From contig JAKZAP010000003.1 in the NCBI GenBank assembly GCA_023053575.1, forward strand, positions 8,966,561 through 9,030,560: a stretch of DNA of 64,000 nucleotides. The letters run 5' to 3'. The notes beneath the pieces are model-generated. The model was given only the letters and a program-made list of their open reading frames with translations. It searched no databases and was not told where the DNA came from. The position numbers and the translations under genes were made by a program. Source of the DNA: Branchinecta lynchi. Its lineage: Eukaryota; Arthropoda; Branchiopoda; Anostraca; Branchinectidae. Every line of letters starts with the position of its first letter. Positions within the stretch are counted from its first letter, which is position 1. This document shows positions 1 through 9,525 of this stretch, one piece after another.

Positions 1-1403
1 AATTAGTAAGAGCTTTGAGATCGCTCAAATCGTTTGAAACGATGGTCTGTCTCGCGGCCAGATGGCGTGTCGAGCGAAGACTCTGATGCCTTTTTTCATT
101 GCCACCGTGTCGAGTGCTATACGGACAGTTGTGATACAAAGTAGAATAGTGGTAACATATCATTTTGATGTTCCTTAACACTGATGTTTTCAACCCTTAC
201 AAAATTCTAGATTGGTATATCTGATGAAGGAATTTTTGTTAAAAAAAAATGATCGCGTGTATTGTGAGCATCAACGGCTATCGGTCAGCGTTGGAAAATA
301 AACAATTCTATATTTTCTTTAGCAGTATGATAACTCAACATAAATCACTAGCAATAGTTCCTAGTATCAGTAGATGGCAGTACTTCCATAATCCGTGGGA
401 AAATGCTCCTTCCATTTTTACTTCCGTAAATTACCAGTTTATTATTCGAAGAAGATATTTTGCAATGGGGTCAATGAACTTTCGCGCATCTTAAAGTTCA
501 ATGTGCACATCAAACTACCCCAATCCCGCTCTGTAACAACCTAGGAACAATGCTTACCCCTTAGATCAGCAGCTTTTTCAACAGTTTCCTGTCTGTGATA
601 TTTCAAAGCGTAATTTTTTAGGCCAGTACATGCTCAATTTACTAGCTTGGACAAAGATAAAAGTGATGTTTCTTATAATACTTAGTAGATCTTTATTTTG
701 TGCACAAATCAGCTTGTATAATTCAGATTTAAATAGGTTATTTGTTTTTGAATGATTTTTGTAGCTGTGTTATTTCTTATAAGCTTATTGCATATTCTGG
801 TACATTTTATAAAGCAAGCTAATCAAGCTTCACAGGACTATTCCACAAAGAAAAACTTTTAATAGGCACTTTAAGCCATGGAACTTCTGATGAAACACTA
901 GAACAATCAGGTAAACTGCGTCTGCGGCTTGACTTGGGTGACATGTCAAATTTATCCTTTTCTGTCAAGCATTGCTGGGAGTTTTGAATTTCCTGCCACG
1001 ATATCCCAGCTCTTAAGATTTGGATCGCCGAAATGCCAGAGAGGTAAAGGCAAGGGATAACAAGAAAACGGCCGATTTTGGTAGCGCATTCTAAAGGAAG
1101 TCGGAAATGTTTATTTGTGAAGCATTTAATACAAAGGAAAGCATTAGAAGTGTCCATCGTGCTTTAAGTAAATTAAAAGTGCATTTTTTGGGAGGTGAGT
1201 AGTCTGGCGGGGGAGGCGGGGAGGGAAAGGTGACAAAAGTATCACTCTGTACAGGCCATGAATCTTCTTAAAAGTGAATATGGTTGTGTTTTTGGGATAT
1301 TGTTGAATCTGTTTTGATAAATGATAATTGAATTGTATATTCAAACAATGGATAAAACGGATACATCAGCTGTGATATACGGCAGACGATACGATATACA
1401 CGG
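1..1403. other. Intron or upstream sequence of the ABCC gene
   Basis: No convincing exon is visible here. Upstream exons of the transporter (most of TMD2 and everything before it) must lie before the window. Bases 1-140 were read in all + frames for a TMD2 segment and none was found. Positions 189-500 hold a diverged repeat, listed separately. Confidence 0.5.
189..500 (+). repeat. Diverged copy of the 41.8-42.2 kb repeat
   Basis: The stretch resembles 41820-42230 in the same orientation. Shared landmarks, in order, are GATGAAGGAATTTTT, a GATGGCAG..ACTT..CCGTGGGAAAA block, and AAGAAGATAT near the end. It is therefore part of the same dispersed family as the TIR-bounded block at 39477-43027. 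It has no coding support. Confidence 0.6.
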
Positions 1404-1447
1404 CAGCGATATTTCGGTCCTTCTTGGCAAGGGTCCTCATAAGGCTG
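1404..1447 (-). ncRNA. Degenerate hammerhead-ribozyme-like motif
   Basis: On the minus strand the order is CAGC (helix I), CTTATGA (core, expected CTGATGA, so G5 is lost), a GGACC..GGACC hairpin as helix II, GAA, ATAT (palindromic helix III), C, and GCTG closing helix I. All elements but one core base match a type I hammerhead. It is probably inactive. It sits about 250 bp before an ABCC exon and is the third-best of four copies in the window. Confidence 0.45.
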
Positions 1448-1702
1448 TCGAACATAAGGGATAATGTACGGGATGAAACGAACCTGCGCATTTAATTGTT
1501 CCTTTACGTGATATTTTACATCTGTTTGTTTATACTCGGAAATTAATAAAAAAAAAGAAAGGAAAGGTACAGTTGTGTTCATAATAACATTCCTGGTGAC
1601 TGGGCTTCCAAACTCTCCGCTATGTAAGTCAACTCCTAGGGGCTTTAGGCTAATACAGAAGTGAAGTAAGTGGTAGAAGGGACATTCTCTTTTAGGAATT
1701 GT
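1433..1702 (+). repeat. Direct-repeat copy 1, running into the ABCC exon edge
   Basis: About 270 bp that recurs at 2535-2802 with only scattered differences. The repeat unit includes the polypyrimidine tract, the splice acceptor and the first bases of the exon that starts at 1696. Downstream of the exon an inverted copy of exon bases 1758-1811 occurs at 2481-2534. Confidence 0.85.
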
Positions 1703-1918
1703 TGGGCTTCTCATCTCGTACGCATTAACCATCAACGGAATTCTTAGCGCAACCATCAGCTCTTTTGCGGATACCGAAAAAGATTTGATTTCGGTGGAAA
1801 GGACAGAAGCTTATACGAAGAAAGTGGTTGCGGAAAAGTGGGAAGGGGTAACAAACCCACCCTCATCTTGGCCTCAGCATGGCGAGATCATTTTTGAGAA
1901 TGTCTGCCTGCAGTATAG
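1696..1918 (+). CDS. ABC transporter subfamily C, exon for end of TMD2 and start of NBD2
   Basis: First recognisable exon of a five-exon series forming the C-terminus of an ABCC (MRP-type) transporter, a plasma-membrane ATP-driven exporter of organic anions and conjugates in known members. It reads (x)IVGLLISYALTINGILS, the last TMD2 helix, then LISVERTEAY, the conserved linker, then WPQHGEIIFENVCLQYR, the first beta strands of NBD2. The acceptor is TTTTAG at 1690-1695 and the donor is AG/GTGGGT at 1918/1919. The exon ends in phase 2; its AG plus G from 3182 makes the Arg codon joining to the Walker A exon. The gene is partial: TMD0/TMD1, NBD1 and most of TMD2 lie upstream of the window. Whether it is closest to ABCC4, ABCC1 or another member cannot be settled from this half. 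Confidence 0.9.
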
Positions 1919-2480
1919 GTGGGTAGTTTTCCTCTTCTTATTACTTTTTCTTATTGTTCGTTTCTGTTGCCAAAAAGTGAGAAATAAATAATTCTTTGCA
2001 TCATCGTTAGTAACAAGTAAGGAGCAGATGAGACGATCCTGATTTTGTCAATTGTTTACAGTCTGCGTTATTTTCACTTTGTGTTATCCAAACTTTCCCA
2101 TCTGTCATCACTGCCAAGCTAACGATTTGAAGCGTTCTACGTACACTCAAGAACAAATAAGCACAAGAACTTCCGTCTCCCTATCTCTGTAGTTTTGACC
2201 ATTCGTAGTCGAATAGATCCCGGTGCAAACGAGTGAAGGATAGGAGCTACGCGGAACATCACAATTCGTTACCTCTACAAATAGCTTATCGCAGTAGAGC
2301 CCCAGAGAAGAAATGTCGAGAGTGACAGCCGACTGGGTTGTCTACTACTGTGACGCCTAATGTTCGCGTTGCAGAGCGGGTCATGCACGCCTGCTACAGT
2401 CTTTTCCTCTGTTACGCGCAGTGGCCAAGAGGGGAGTAGACGTGCATCAAATCAAATCAAAGGGTTTCATCCCCCACATT

Positions 2481-2534
2481 AGCTTCTGTCCTTTCCACCG
2501 AAATCAAATCTTTTTCGGTATCCGCAAAAGAGCT
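2481..2534 (-). repeat. Inverted 54-bp copy of ABCC exon bases 1758-1811
   Basis: Reverse complement of the exon segment encoding SSFADTEKDLISVERTEA, essentially exact over 54 bp. It lies within the next intron and abuts the direct-repeat copy that begins at 2535. It is on the wrong strand to be used as an exon. Confidence 0.9.
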
Positions 2535-2802
2535 GTCCTCATAAGGCTGTCGAACGTAAGGAATAATGTACGGGATGAAACGAACCTGCGCATTTAATTG
2601 TCCCTTTCCGTGATATTTTACATCTGTTTGTTTATACTGGGAAACGAATAAAGAAAAGAAAGGAAAGGTACAGTTGTGTTCATAATAACATTCCTGGCGA
2701 CGGGGCTTCCAAACTCTCAGATATGTAAGTCAACTCTTAGGGGCTTTAGGCTAATACGGAAGGGAAGTAAGTGATAGAAGGGACATTCTCTTTTAGGAAT
2801 TG
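2535..2802 (+). repeat. Direct-repeat copy 2 of 1433-1702
   Basis: Matches 1433-1702 from GTCCTCATAAGGCTGTCGA through the copied acceptor TTTTAGGAATTG, then diverges. It carries a decoy 3' splice site inside the ABCC intron, followed by sequence with no NBD homology. Confidence 0.85.
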
Positions 2803-3181
2803 CAAAACAGGCCCTAAACGCGACAAAGACAGAGGGTGCTGCTTCCGAGAAACTAGTAAGACCACCCACTTTATCGACTGATCGTTATCTGAATTCTTTC
2901 GTACCCTATTTCACCCAACAATTTAATTCAAGTTGTTAATTCATTTGTTGTACGTATAGTAATATGAAAGGTCTAATTATGTCATGTGTTGTTTGTGTTA
3001 ATGACTATCGAAGGCTAGCATGTAGAATACTAGTCCTTATGGAAATGAAGTACATTGTTATTAAGACAATCTCATACGTTTGCCTTTTCGTGGTTTGCGA
3101 CTCTCGAAGTACGATATTGCCTTAATAAAAGTTTGCTGTTCCCTTCATCCAATGTCGTCGTTTTCATTATAGTACTTTCAG

Positions 3182-3417
3182 GGAACACCTACCGTTCGTC
3201 CTCGACAACATAAGTATGCAGGTCAGACCAGGCGAGAAAATCGGAATCGTCGGTCGGACAGGCAGTGGAAAGTCGTCGCTTTTCAAAGCTCTCTTCCGAT
3301 TGGTCGAAGTCACTTCCGGTGACATTACCATTGATGACCTTAGCATTCGCCTGATTCCACTGGCTGACCTCAGGTCACGAATGGCTATTATACCCCAGGA
3401 CCCGTTTCTTTTCTCAG
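3182..3417 (+). CDS. ABC transporter subfamily C, NBD2 exon with Walker A and Q-loop
   Basis: The exon follows acceptor TTTCAG (ends 3181) and stops at 3417 before donor GTTGGT. It continues the preceding exon in phase: REHLPFVLDNISMQVRPGEK, then GIVGRTGSGKSS (Walker A, binds ATP phosphates), LFRLVEVTSGDITIDDL, and MAIIPQDPFLFSG, which holds the Q-loop glutamine. These are standard, intact NBD2 elements of ABCC proteins. The exon ends in phase 1 (G), completed by GC at 10206 to give Gly. The following intron is 6.8 kb and contains a full LINE in antisense orientation plus a TIR element carrying tRNA-like arms. Confidence 0.93.
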
Positions 3418-4586
3418 GTTGGTCTTTTTTGTTAAACGAGCCTGTAATGCGGATCCACTGACTTTGACTTTTATTCACCCTGGCTCAAGTATTTATGTTC
3501 AGAATGTGCACTGCTAGCTGAAAAAGACAGTTCATACCGAAGAATTCAATTTCAACAAGAGCGTTCATTCCGTTGGCTCATGAAGCGCAGAGCTCATGAA
3601 ATGTTCAATTCTAGTTTGTAAGGTCACTTCTTGAGGAAGCCTGCTATACTATATGTAGCGTGTGACTCAATTTTTTTTTTTTCGGCAATCATTTACCGTT
3701 TTTGTTGTTAAACATTTCAGCTATTTCACGCATAGAACTACAAGCACAAAGAGATTCCACAAGTCCGAAAGAAATATTCATTCGATGAAAGTCGATTATG
3801 ACAAAAAATTTAAGGTTGCGGTTTTTTATGTAGTTTCTTCATAATTTGGCGTACTTTTGTTTTAGCTATGAAAATACAAATTGTGAAATGGACAAATAAT
3901 ACGTTACACATACTGTACTTTCATACCTAAAACAAATGTACGTCAAACTACAGTGAAACTGCACCGAAACTACACAAAAAATGCACCTTAAGTAACGCAT
4001 TTTCATCTGGCTTTAAAGGCTATTGTAGTGAATAAGTGGTGGATAACTACACTGTCGTATTGCAACTCGCATTACCGAGTTGCAATCATGGTTACTTGTC
4101 AAGCTGACAATTGACAGCTGACAACGATTGTCAGCTGACAATTTTGGGCGATTCGATAACCGGACCACGGAACCTGAGCAGAAAAGGGTTCATGGTTCAG
4201 TAACGCCTACAAGAAATGGGACACAAGTGTCCGAGATGCGGAGTCAGGGTTGGGGTCCGATTTCGATAGGACCGAAATTTTGTTTCAGCAATATTATGGC
4301 TCTTCTTGGCTTGGACAATTTTGAGGCCGTAGCTGGGAATACAAAGTTGAGATTCCACTTTCATCTGTCTCAAGTCACGAACTTATCACAACTCCCCGAT
4401 TTGCATTGATTTGAATCTTAAATGGTCTTTAGAAAATGCCATACTTCCCCCGAGCTACCCGAAATTTTCCCAAGCTCGGAGAACTCCTCCCGTCATCAAC
4501 ACACCTTGAATGCAAAATACTTTTCCCCGGAACTTCTCCGTCTTGAACTCTTGCTCATGAAGCTAACGCACCTATTTCGCAAATTA
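3418..4586. other. ABCC intron, no gene
   Basis: No exon is seen. Positions about 3725-4040 share short blocks with 34735-34860 (AGGTACCACAAATCCGAAAG-like, and GCATTTTCATCNGGCTTT), so part is a dispersed repeat. Positions 4095-4145 hold repeated and inverted GCTGACAA words, including the palindrome TTGTCAGCTGACAA. Confidence 0.45.
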
Positions 4587-4813
4587 CTTTTCAATCAATC
4601 AATCAATCAATATTTTATTTCCGCCAAAGATAGCGAGTAAAAAAGAAATTAATAGACACTGACAAATTTCGGCTAAACACTATAACTCAAAAACTGCCAA
4701 AAGATAGCCTAACTACACTGCCGAAAATACTTAAAATTTATCTACAATTTAATTACAGTTTAATAACTGACAAATTGAAAATAAAAAAACAAAAACAAAA
4801 AAGAATAAAAATA

Positions 4814-7441
4814 TCATTCACGAAAAAACCTGCACAGGTTATGTTGGAGACCTGAAAAATTTGATACAACCCGTTGAAGTTTCTTATTCATTATAATAAG
4901 CGGATCTTTAAGATTATAGTATTCCATCATTTGCGTGTTAGAAAAATAACGAGAAAATCGGCATAAAAACTTTCCAAATTTAAAAAATGACGTTTTCATA
5001 TGCGTTAAATTGCTAAGGGTAAAATACGGTAAAAGGGGAGAAGCAATTAAAATTTGAGGTAAAACAGCTGTATTAAAAATTCGCGACAAAGATTTTCTTG
5101 TCAAAAGCTCTCGGAGAGAAACGAGAGCACCAAAAGAGCAAGAAATTCGTGCATCTACAGCCTTTACAATAAAAGCACGAGTTGAAGAAAGCGTCGTCCC
5201 GTAAATAAGACCAAGATACTTAATAAAATCAGTAGCCATAACCCTATGCTGACCAATACAAATATTTTCATGCTGGTTTTCACATGGCTTAGAACCAAAA
5301 ATAATAAACTGACATTTTTCAGGTTTTAACCGAAGGCCATGCTTATTTAAAAAACAAAAAATAAAATCAACATTACGTTGTAGAGAAAAACGAGACCGAC
5401 TTAAAAGGAGGATGTCATCCGCGTAAGCGATCCAAGAAACAAAAATACCAGAAGCATCAACAAAAGAAGTCTTGAGTTGATCCAAACACAAAGCTAGTGT
5501 TATATTGAAAATAAAAGGGGAAAGCACACTACCTTGCCGGACACCTCGTTTAACAACGACATCATAACCAGAAAAAGATCCCTTCCAAAAAACTCTTACT
5601 TTAGATAGTTTATACCACTGGTGTAACACTAGAACAATTTTCGTAGGGACTCTGTTCTTAAGTAGCGCATACATCGCCCAAGAATGCAAAATACTATCAT
5701 ATGCAGCAGCAATATCCAAAGCAAGGGCATAAACCTTTTTAAAAGGAGAACAAAAAGAAAGAATACGGGAAAGAACTGAATGAGCCAAATCACAGTTTAA
5801 CTTTTTCCGGAACCCAATTTGATTTAACCCATGATTACAGCCCTCAAAATACGGCAATAAAACTAGTTCAAAAAGTTTACTCATCTGGCATGATGTCGTT
5901 ATAGGGCGGTATGAAGAGCACTCGTTTAACTTACCACCTCTCTTTAGAAGGGGGCGTGTAGTTGACTGACAAAAACTTCGAGGGATAAAACCAGTACGAA
6001 TAATAAGAGTAAATAAAAGGGCAATAAAATAAATAGCTAAAGGCGATGACCATTTCAGAAGTCGCGAATTCACACCATCATGGTCCTCAGAATGCTTCGA
6101 CTTTAATTTCTTTAGGGCCGTAGTAACCTCCGCAGTTGAAATAGGCACTTCCGTCAGAACATGAGAAGCAAGTTCTGAGCGAAAATTATCTTCCAATCTC
6201 TCATTATCAATCGGATCATGTATTGAAAAAAGAGATGAGAAATGCTGGATCCAATCACTATCTGATAATAAACTTTTATCTTCAGGGGAAACATTATTAC
6301 TCTTCATTTTAGAAACAAAATTCCATAAACCATTAGGGTTTCCCGAAATTTTCCAAGCAATCTCATCCCTTATAAAATCATTGTGAGAACGCAGTTCATT
6401 TCTAAAAGCACTTTTTGATAACTTCATTGCATTGAAAAAAGGACCAGATCGTGGTTTACCTGCTATTTTCCACAAATGAAAATCATTTTTAGCATTTTTA
6501 TTAGCATTTAGTAATATAGGGTTAAGATTCCAACCAAACTTACGCGTACCGGGAACAGAAGAAACAATATCAAAAGTAGAATGTGCACCCACTTTTAGAG
6601 AGTGGATAATTTCACCATACAATATATCAATACTAGTCTGGTCTGGCTCTGGGTCTACAACTATCTTATTCAAAAGAAGATCCGATTTTTCATGAAAACG
6701 TGAAACCTTTGCCTTATCCCACCGCAGATTACGAACAGCAGAACGAGCTTTGCAATGGTGGATAACACAAGATATTGGATCAACAGTAACAAGTGAAAAA
6801 CTTAAATAAAGATGATCACTAATTTGATAATCATATCCAACATGCACACATTCGGGTACTACAGAATGACTAGATGCTAAAACATGATCCAGATTTGAAA
6901 AAGAACCAGAAATATGAATAAAAGTAGCATCGGAATCTTTCGGAGCTAAGAAATAAGAAGAAAAAATCGATAAAAAAGTAGAAGAACGAGAATCCAAACA
7001 ATTTGTAAGATCGCAATTCAGATCACCAGTCAAAAGCCAATCCGACCCCCCTGGTAGACTATTATAAACCTGCATAAGCTCAGCACACGCAAACGAAAAA
7101 TTAAAATCAGAGACGGGAGTACGGTAATTCGTAGGTAAATAGCAGTTCAAAACAAACGTATTAAAGATCTTAACTACTAAAAAATGTTGCGAAGAATTAA
7201 AAACACTAGACTCAAACGAATTACGGACGTAAGTGCAGATACCCCCGGATGGGCGCCCACCAGTAGGTGCTGCAGGAACAAAAAAGCAATGGTGATCCGC
7301 AGAAAGAGAACTTAAAACACCAGCGGAAAAATCAAGCAAATGGTGTTCCTGCAAACAAAGTACATCCGAGATAGACAGTAAATGCCGTAATACGTGGGTT
7401 TTATCTGACACACCGTTAACATTAAACGAAATAGCTTTCAA
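4814..7441 (-). CDS. LINE ORF2: AP endonuclease and reverse transcriptase
   Basis: 875 residues. Residues 1-235 form an exonuclease/endonuclease/phosphatase-type nuclease: FNVNGVSDKT at the start, LCLQEHHL with the catalytic Glu, TGDLN, and ISDH near the end. The reverse transcriptase spans about 430-720: SSYRPITTSC, motif A LDIAAAYD (about 573-580), motif B RGVRQGSVLSPFIFN (about 630-645), motif C YADD (about 673-676). No RNase H follows. The product nicks chromosomal DNA and copies its own RNA at the nick. It begins 5 nt after the ORF1 stop, so it is probably reached by reinitiation or from a dicistronic RNA. Known families put it in the APE-type LINEs (Jockey/CR1/I-like groups); the exact clade is unresolved. 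Confidence 0.92.
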   Translation of the reverse strand: MKAISFNVNGVSDKTHVLRHLLSISDVLCLQEHHLLDFSAGVLSSLSADHHCFFVPAAPTGGRPSGGICTYVRNSFESSVFNSSQHFLVVKIFNTFVLNCYLPTNYRTPVSDFNFSFACAELMQVYNSLPGGSDWLLTGDLNCDLTNCLDSRSSTFLSIFSSYFLAPKDSDATFIHISGSFSNLDHVLASSHSVVPECVHVGYDYQISDHLYLSFSLVTVDPISCVIHHCKARSAVRNLRWDKAKVSRFHEKSDLLLNKIVVDPEPDQTSIDILYGEIIHSLKVGAHSTFDIVSSVPGTRKFGWNLNPILLNANKNAKNDFHLWKIAGKPRSGPFFNAMKLSKSAFRNELRSHNDFIRDEIAWKISGNPNGLWNFVSKMKSNNVSPEDKSLLSDSDWIQHFSSLFSIHDPIDNERLEDNFRSELASHVLTEVPISTAEVTTALKKLKSKHSEDHDGVNSRLLKWSSPLAIYFIALLFTLIIRTGFIPRSFCQSTTRPLLKRGGKLNECSSYRPITTSCQMSKLFELVLLPYFEGCNHGLNQIGFRKKLNCDLAHSVLSRILSFCSPFKKVYALALDIAAAYDSILHSWAMYALLKNRVPTKIVLVLHQWYKLSKVRVFWKGSFSGYDVVVKRGVRQGSVLSPFIFNITLALCLDQLKTSFVDASGIFVSWIAYADDILLLSRSRFSLQRNVDFIFCFLNKHGLRLKPEKCQFIIFGSKPCENQHENICIGQHRVMATDFIKYLGLIYGTTLSSTRAFIVKAVDARISCSFGALVSLRELLTRKSLSRIFNTAVLPQILIASPLLPYFTLSNLTHMKTSFFKFGKFLCRFSRYFSNTQMMEYYNLKDPLIIMNKKLQRVVSNFSGLQHNLCRFFRE

Positions 7442-7446
7442 AGAAG

Positions 7447-8874
7447 TTATTTTGACGAGGAGAGCTTAGCTTTCTCTCGGAGAATCTTGCAACGCAGACT
7501 GAAGCTATGATGATCATTCAAACCGCAATGGACACATTTGGGATTCTTTTGACACTGATCGTCAACCGAACTAACGTGGCCAGTTTCCGCGCACCTCGAA
7601 CACCTTTCTGTCGCTGTACAATCTTTAGCAACGTGATCGAAAGAAAAGCACTTAAAACACATTTTTGGTACTTTGACAAAGTCTCTGACACGGAAATGTT
7701 CGTAACCGACGAAAAGTCCATGGCGAAGATAGAAAGACTGAACGTTCTTCGATTCAAACAACACTTTAAATGACCGTGACTTTCCGAACTGCTTTAAATT
7801 CACCACCCCAGCATTACCGGCCTTCACCGAATCAGTATCAAGATTAAAATCGACATTAGAGATCAAACCCGCATAATCCGGCTGACGAACACGGACCTCA
7901 CATCCTGTTTTCGCACTCAAACTGTCCTGAAGAGACTTTGCATCAGCTTTACATGTTTTTATCAACCACCCGGCATTACGAGTTAGCCGCACCTGTCTAA
8001 TCCCTGCAGCACCCGAGAGATTCTCCAGCGCTGATTTTCGTTTCAAAGGGTCACTTAAATCGGGAGGGGGTGAATCAACTAACAGATCAACTGTGGCATC
8101 TCCTGGATTCGGCAACGGCGGCCATACAGTATTCCCAGAAGCGGCAAGTCTACTTGATTGATTCGAATTTATCGCAGAAAGCTGGTCTTTTATTTGATTA
8201 CAAGTGTCGCTAACGCTAGCAGCAGCAAGCGCCTGTCCTGATAAATTGTTCACCTGATTAGCGATGCAATCCAGTTTTCTGTCCCACGTCACAATAGCTC
8301 GCTCAAACTCCGCCTCTTTTTCGCACGCAATCGACGGAATTGGATCACTTGCCTTCATTACGAACAACGGTAGATTTTGCAGAGAATTTTCACTGTCTTT
8401 ATTCACGAGGATTGAATGAATGTCTTTGCATAGAGATGCAGCTGCGGAATCGCCGCGGCGTTCAGGATATAATTTAGACGGTTTGGCAACGTCTATTAGA
8501 GCTTTGCGAGCTTCATTCAGTTCAGGTAATGGGAAAAACTGGGAGGCGGCACTGACTAGCTTTTCTTCTGGAATGCCAGATTCGACACTGTGTACGAAAA
8601 AGCTTAGAACCGGCGAATAAATCATTGGCATTCCCATATCGGAAAACGATGAAACTGAAGACACAGAAGATTGATCAGTTTGGCTATGCCTTGCGTTACA
8701 GCTTGCACAGACAGGAAAAGAACGCTTATGCTTTTCTGCGTACAGTTCATAGGTCGCTTCACATACTTTATGGCAAAGCTTGCCACAGCCGCCAGCCAGC
8801 GTCGAACATACGACGGTATATCTCTTCAGTAGGCTTAGCGATTCATTGCAATTCCGACATCTCGGGCTCGGCAT
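7447..8874 (-). CDS. LINE ORF1: zinc-finger nucleic-acid-binding protein
   Basis: 475 residues, starting MPSPRCRNC. The N-terminus (residues about 6-60) has regularly spaced Cys/His pairs (CRNC, CSTLAGGCGKLCHKVC, CASC) like a PHD or RING-type zinc finger. The middle is Ser/Ala-rich. The C-terminus (about 405-460) has three consecutive CCHC-type zinc knuckles: CFKCFSFDHVAKDC fits CX2CX4HX4C, and the next two have longer His-Cys spacing. In LINEs such proteins coat the element RNA and act as chaperones. An N-terminal PHD-like finger with C-terminal knuckles is known in several invertebrate LINE ORF1 proteins. The frame is intact. Confidence 0.85.
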   Translation of the reverse strand: MPSPRCRNCNESLSLLKRYTVVCSTLAGGCGKLCHKVCEATYELYAEKHKRSFPVCASCNARHSQTDQSSVSSVSSFSDMGMPMIYSPVLSFFVHSVESGIPEEKLVSAASQFFPLPELNEARKALIDVAKPSKLYPERRGDSAAASLCKDIHSILVNKDSENSLQNLPLFVMKASDPIPSIACEKEAEFERAIVTWDRKLDCIANQVNNLSGQALAAASVSDTCNQIKDQLSAINSNQSSRLAASGNTVWPPLPNPGDATVDLLVDSPPPDLSDPLKRKSALENLSGAAGIRQVRLTRNAGWLIKTCKADAKSLQDSLSAKTGCEVRVRQPDYAGLISNVDFNLDTDSVKAGNAGVVNLKQFGKSRSFKVLFESKNVQSFYLRHGLFVGYEHFRVRDFVKVPKMCFKCFSFDHVAKDCTATERCSRCAETGHVSSVDDQCQKNPKCVHCGLNDHHSFSLRCKILREKAKLSSSK

Positions 8875-9316
8875 CGATAAAAGTCCAAATTAATCTTTGT
8901 TACCTTGCTTACTGCCAGCAATAATATACTCCGGCAGTAGAGTTTGTTGTGCGGTGTCCCACTTTTGCCTGGGACCTAGCGTCAAAAATCCAATTAGTAA
9001 TAATCCTCGATCCTCGTTATGCAGTGCTCAGTGGAATGAATCGCAAAACCTGTTTTCACTTGCACCGGTGAAATACGTCTTTACCCTTCAGGTACTGACT
9101 GATTACTTTTATTCTTACTGTACCAAATTAGAGGGGATTACCGCTGAATGTTGTAGAAAAATATTACATGTGCTCAACACTTAGAGTGTCGTTCAACCCT
9201 TCTTACAGTAGTAACTGTTACACTGTCAGAAGTTTCATAACAGATAACGCAAGGATGTGCGGTTTCAACAGATAACACTTAGCATTTTATAAGTAGTGAA
9301 CTGAATGACAAAAATG

Positions 9317-9389
9317 CTCCTCAGTCGGGATCTGAACCCAGGACCCTCTGCTTACAAGGCAGTCGCTGTACCATATGAGCTACCGAGGG
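9317..9389 (-). pseudogene. tRNA-Thr(UGU)-like sequence, minus-strand arm
   Basis: Cloverleaf elements are readable: acceptor CCCTCGG with CTGAGGA (6 of 7 pairs, first pair mismatched), TA, D stem GCTC with CAGC (one mismatch), anticodon stem CTGC/GCAG with loop CTTGTAA giving anticodon TGT, and T arm GGGTTCAGATCCC. The internal promoter-like boxes (TAGCTCATATGG and GGTTCAGATCC) remain. The mismatches and its position in a palindromic element suggest a tRNA-derived repeat rather than a working tRNA gene. Confidence 0.6.
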
Positions 9390-9453
9390 CTTATGTTCCT
9401 ATGGCCGGCTTCTACCAGACTATTGTAGTGGTTTGCGAACTCTGTTCACAAGC

Positions 9454-9525
9454 CCCTCGGTAGCTCAGATGGTAGAGCGACTGCCTTGAAGCAGAGGTTC
9501 CTGGGTTCAAATCCCGGCTCAGGAG
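9454..9525 (+). pseudogene. tRNA-Thr-like sequence with 6-nt anticodon loop, plus-strand arm
   Basis: The partner of the minus-strand copy. The D arm (GCTCAGATGGTAGAGC) and T arm (CTGGGTTCAAATCCCGG) are well paired, but the anticodon loop is CTTGAA, one base short, so the anticodon is destroyed. The acceptor has mismatches. It is not a functional tRNA. Confidence 0.65.

Larger units (their letters stand above)
4587..8935 (-). mobile_element. Apparently full-length non-LTR retrotransposon, antisense in ABCC intron
   Basis: A LINE with ORF1 (7447-8874) and ORF2 (4814-7441), both open. On the + strand the 3' end is the microsatellite tail (CAAT)n around 4594-4613, just beyond ORF2, as in non-LTR elements ending in short tandem repeats. 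The 5' boundary is not sharply seen and is placed soon after ORF1. Two undamaged ORFs imply recent insertion. Related 3' fragments occur at 10.6-12.0, 19.1-19.5 and 52.0-52.4 kb. Confidence 0.85.

Noticed and set aside
1..150. Possible ABCC TMD2 exon at the window start
   Set aside because: Frames reading AARWRVERRL and MPFFIATVSSAIRTVV look vaguely like TMD2, but they are in different frames, broken by a stop, and lack splice sites in phase.
1268..1756. 162-residue minus-strand open frame overlapping the ABCC exon
   Set aside because: It crosses the hammerhead-like motif, the splice acceptor and part of the true exon in antisense, and has no recognisable domain.
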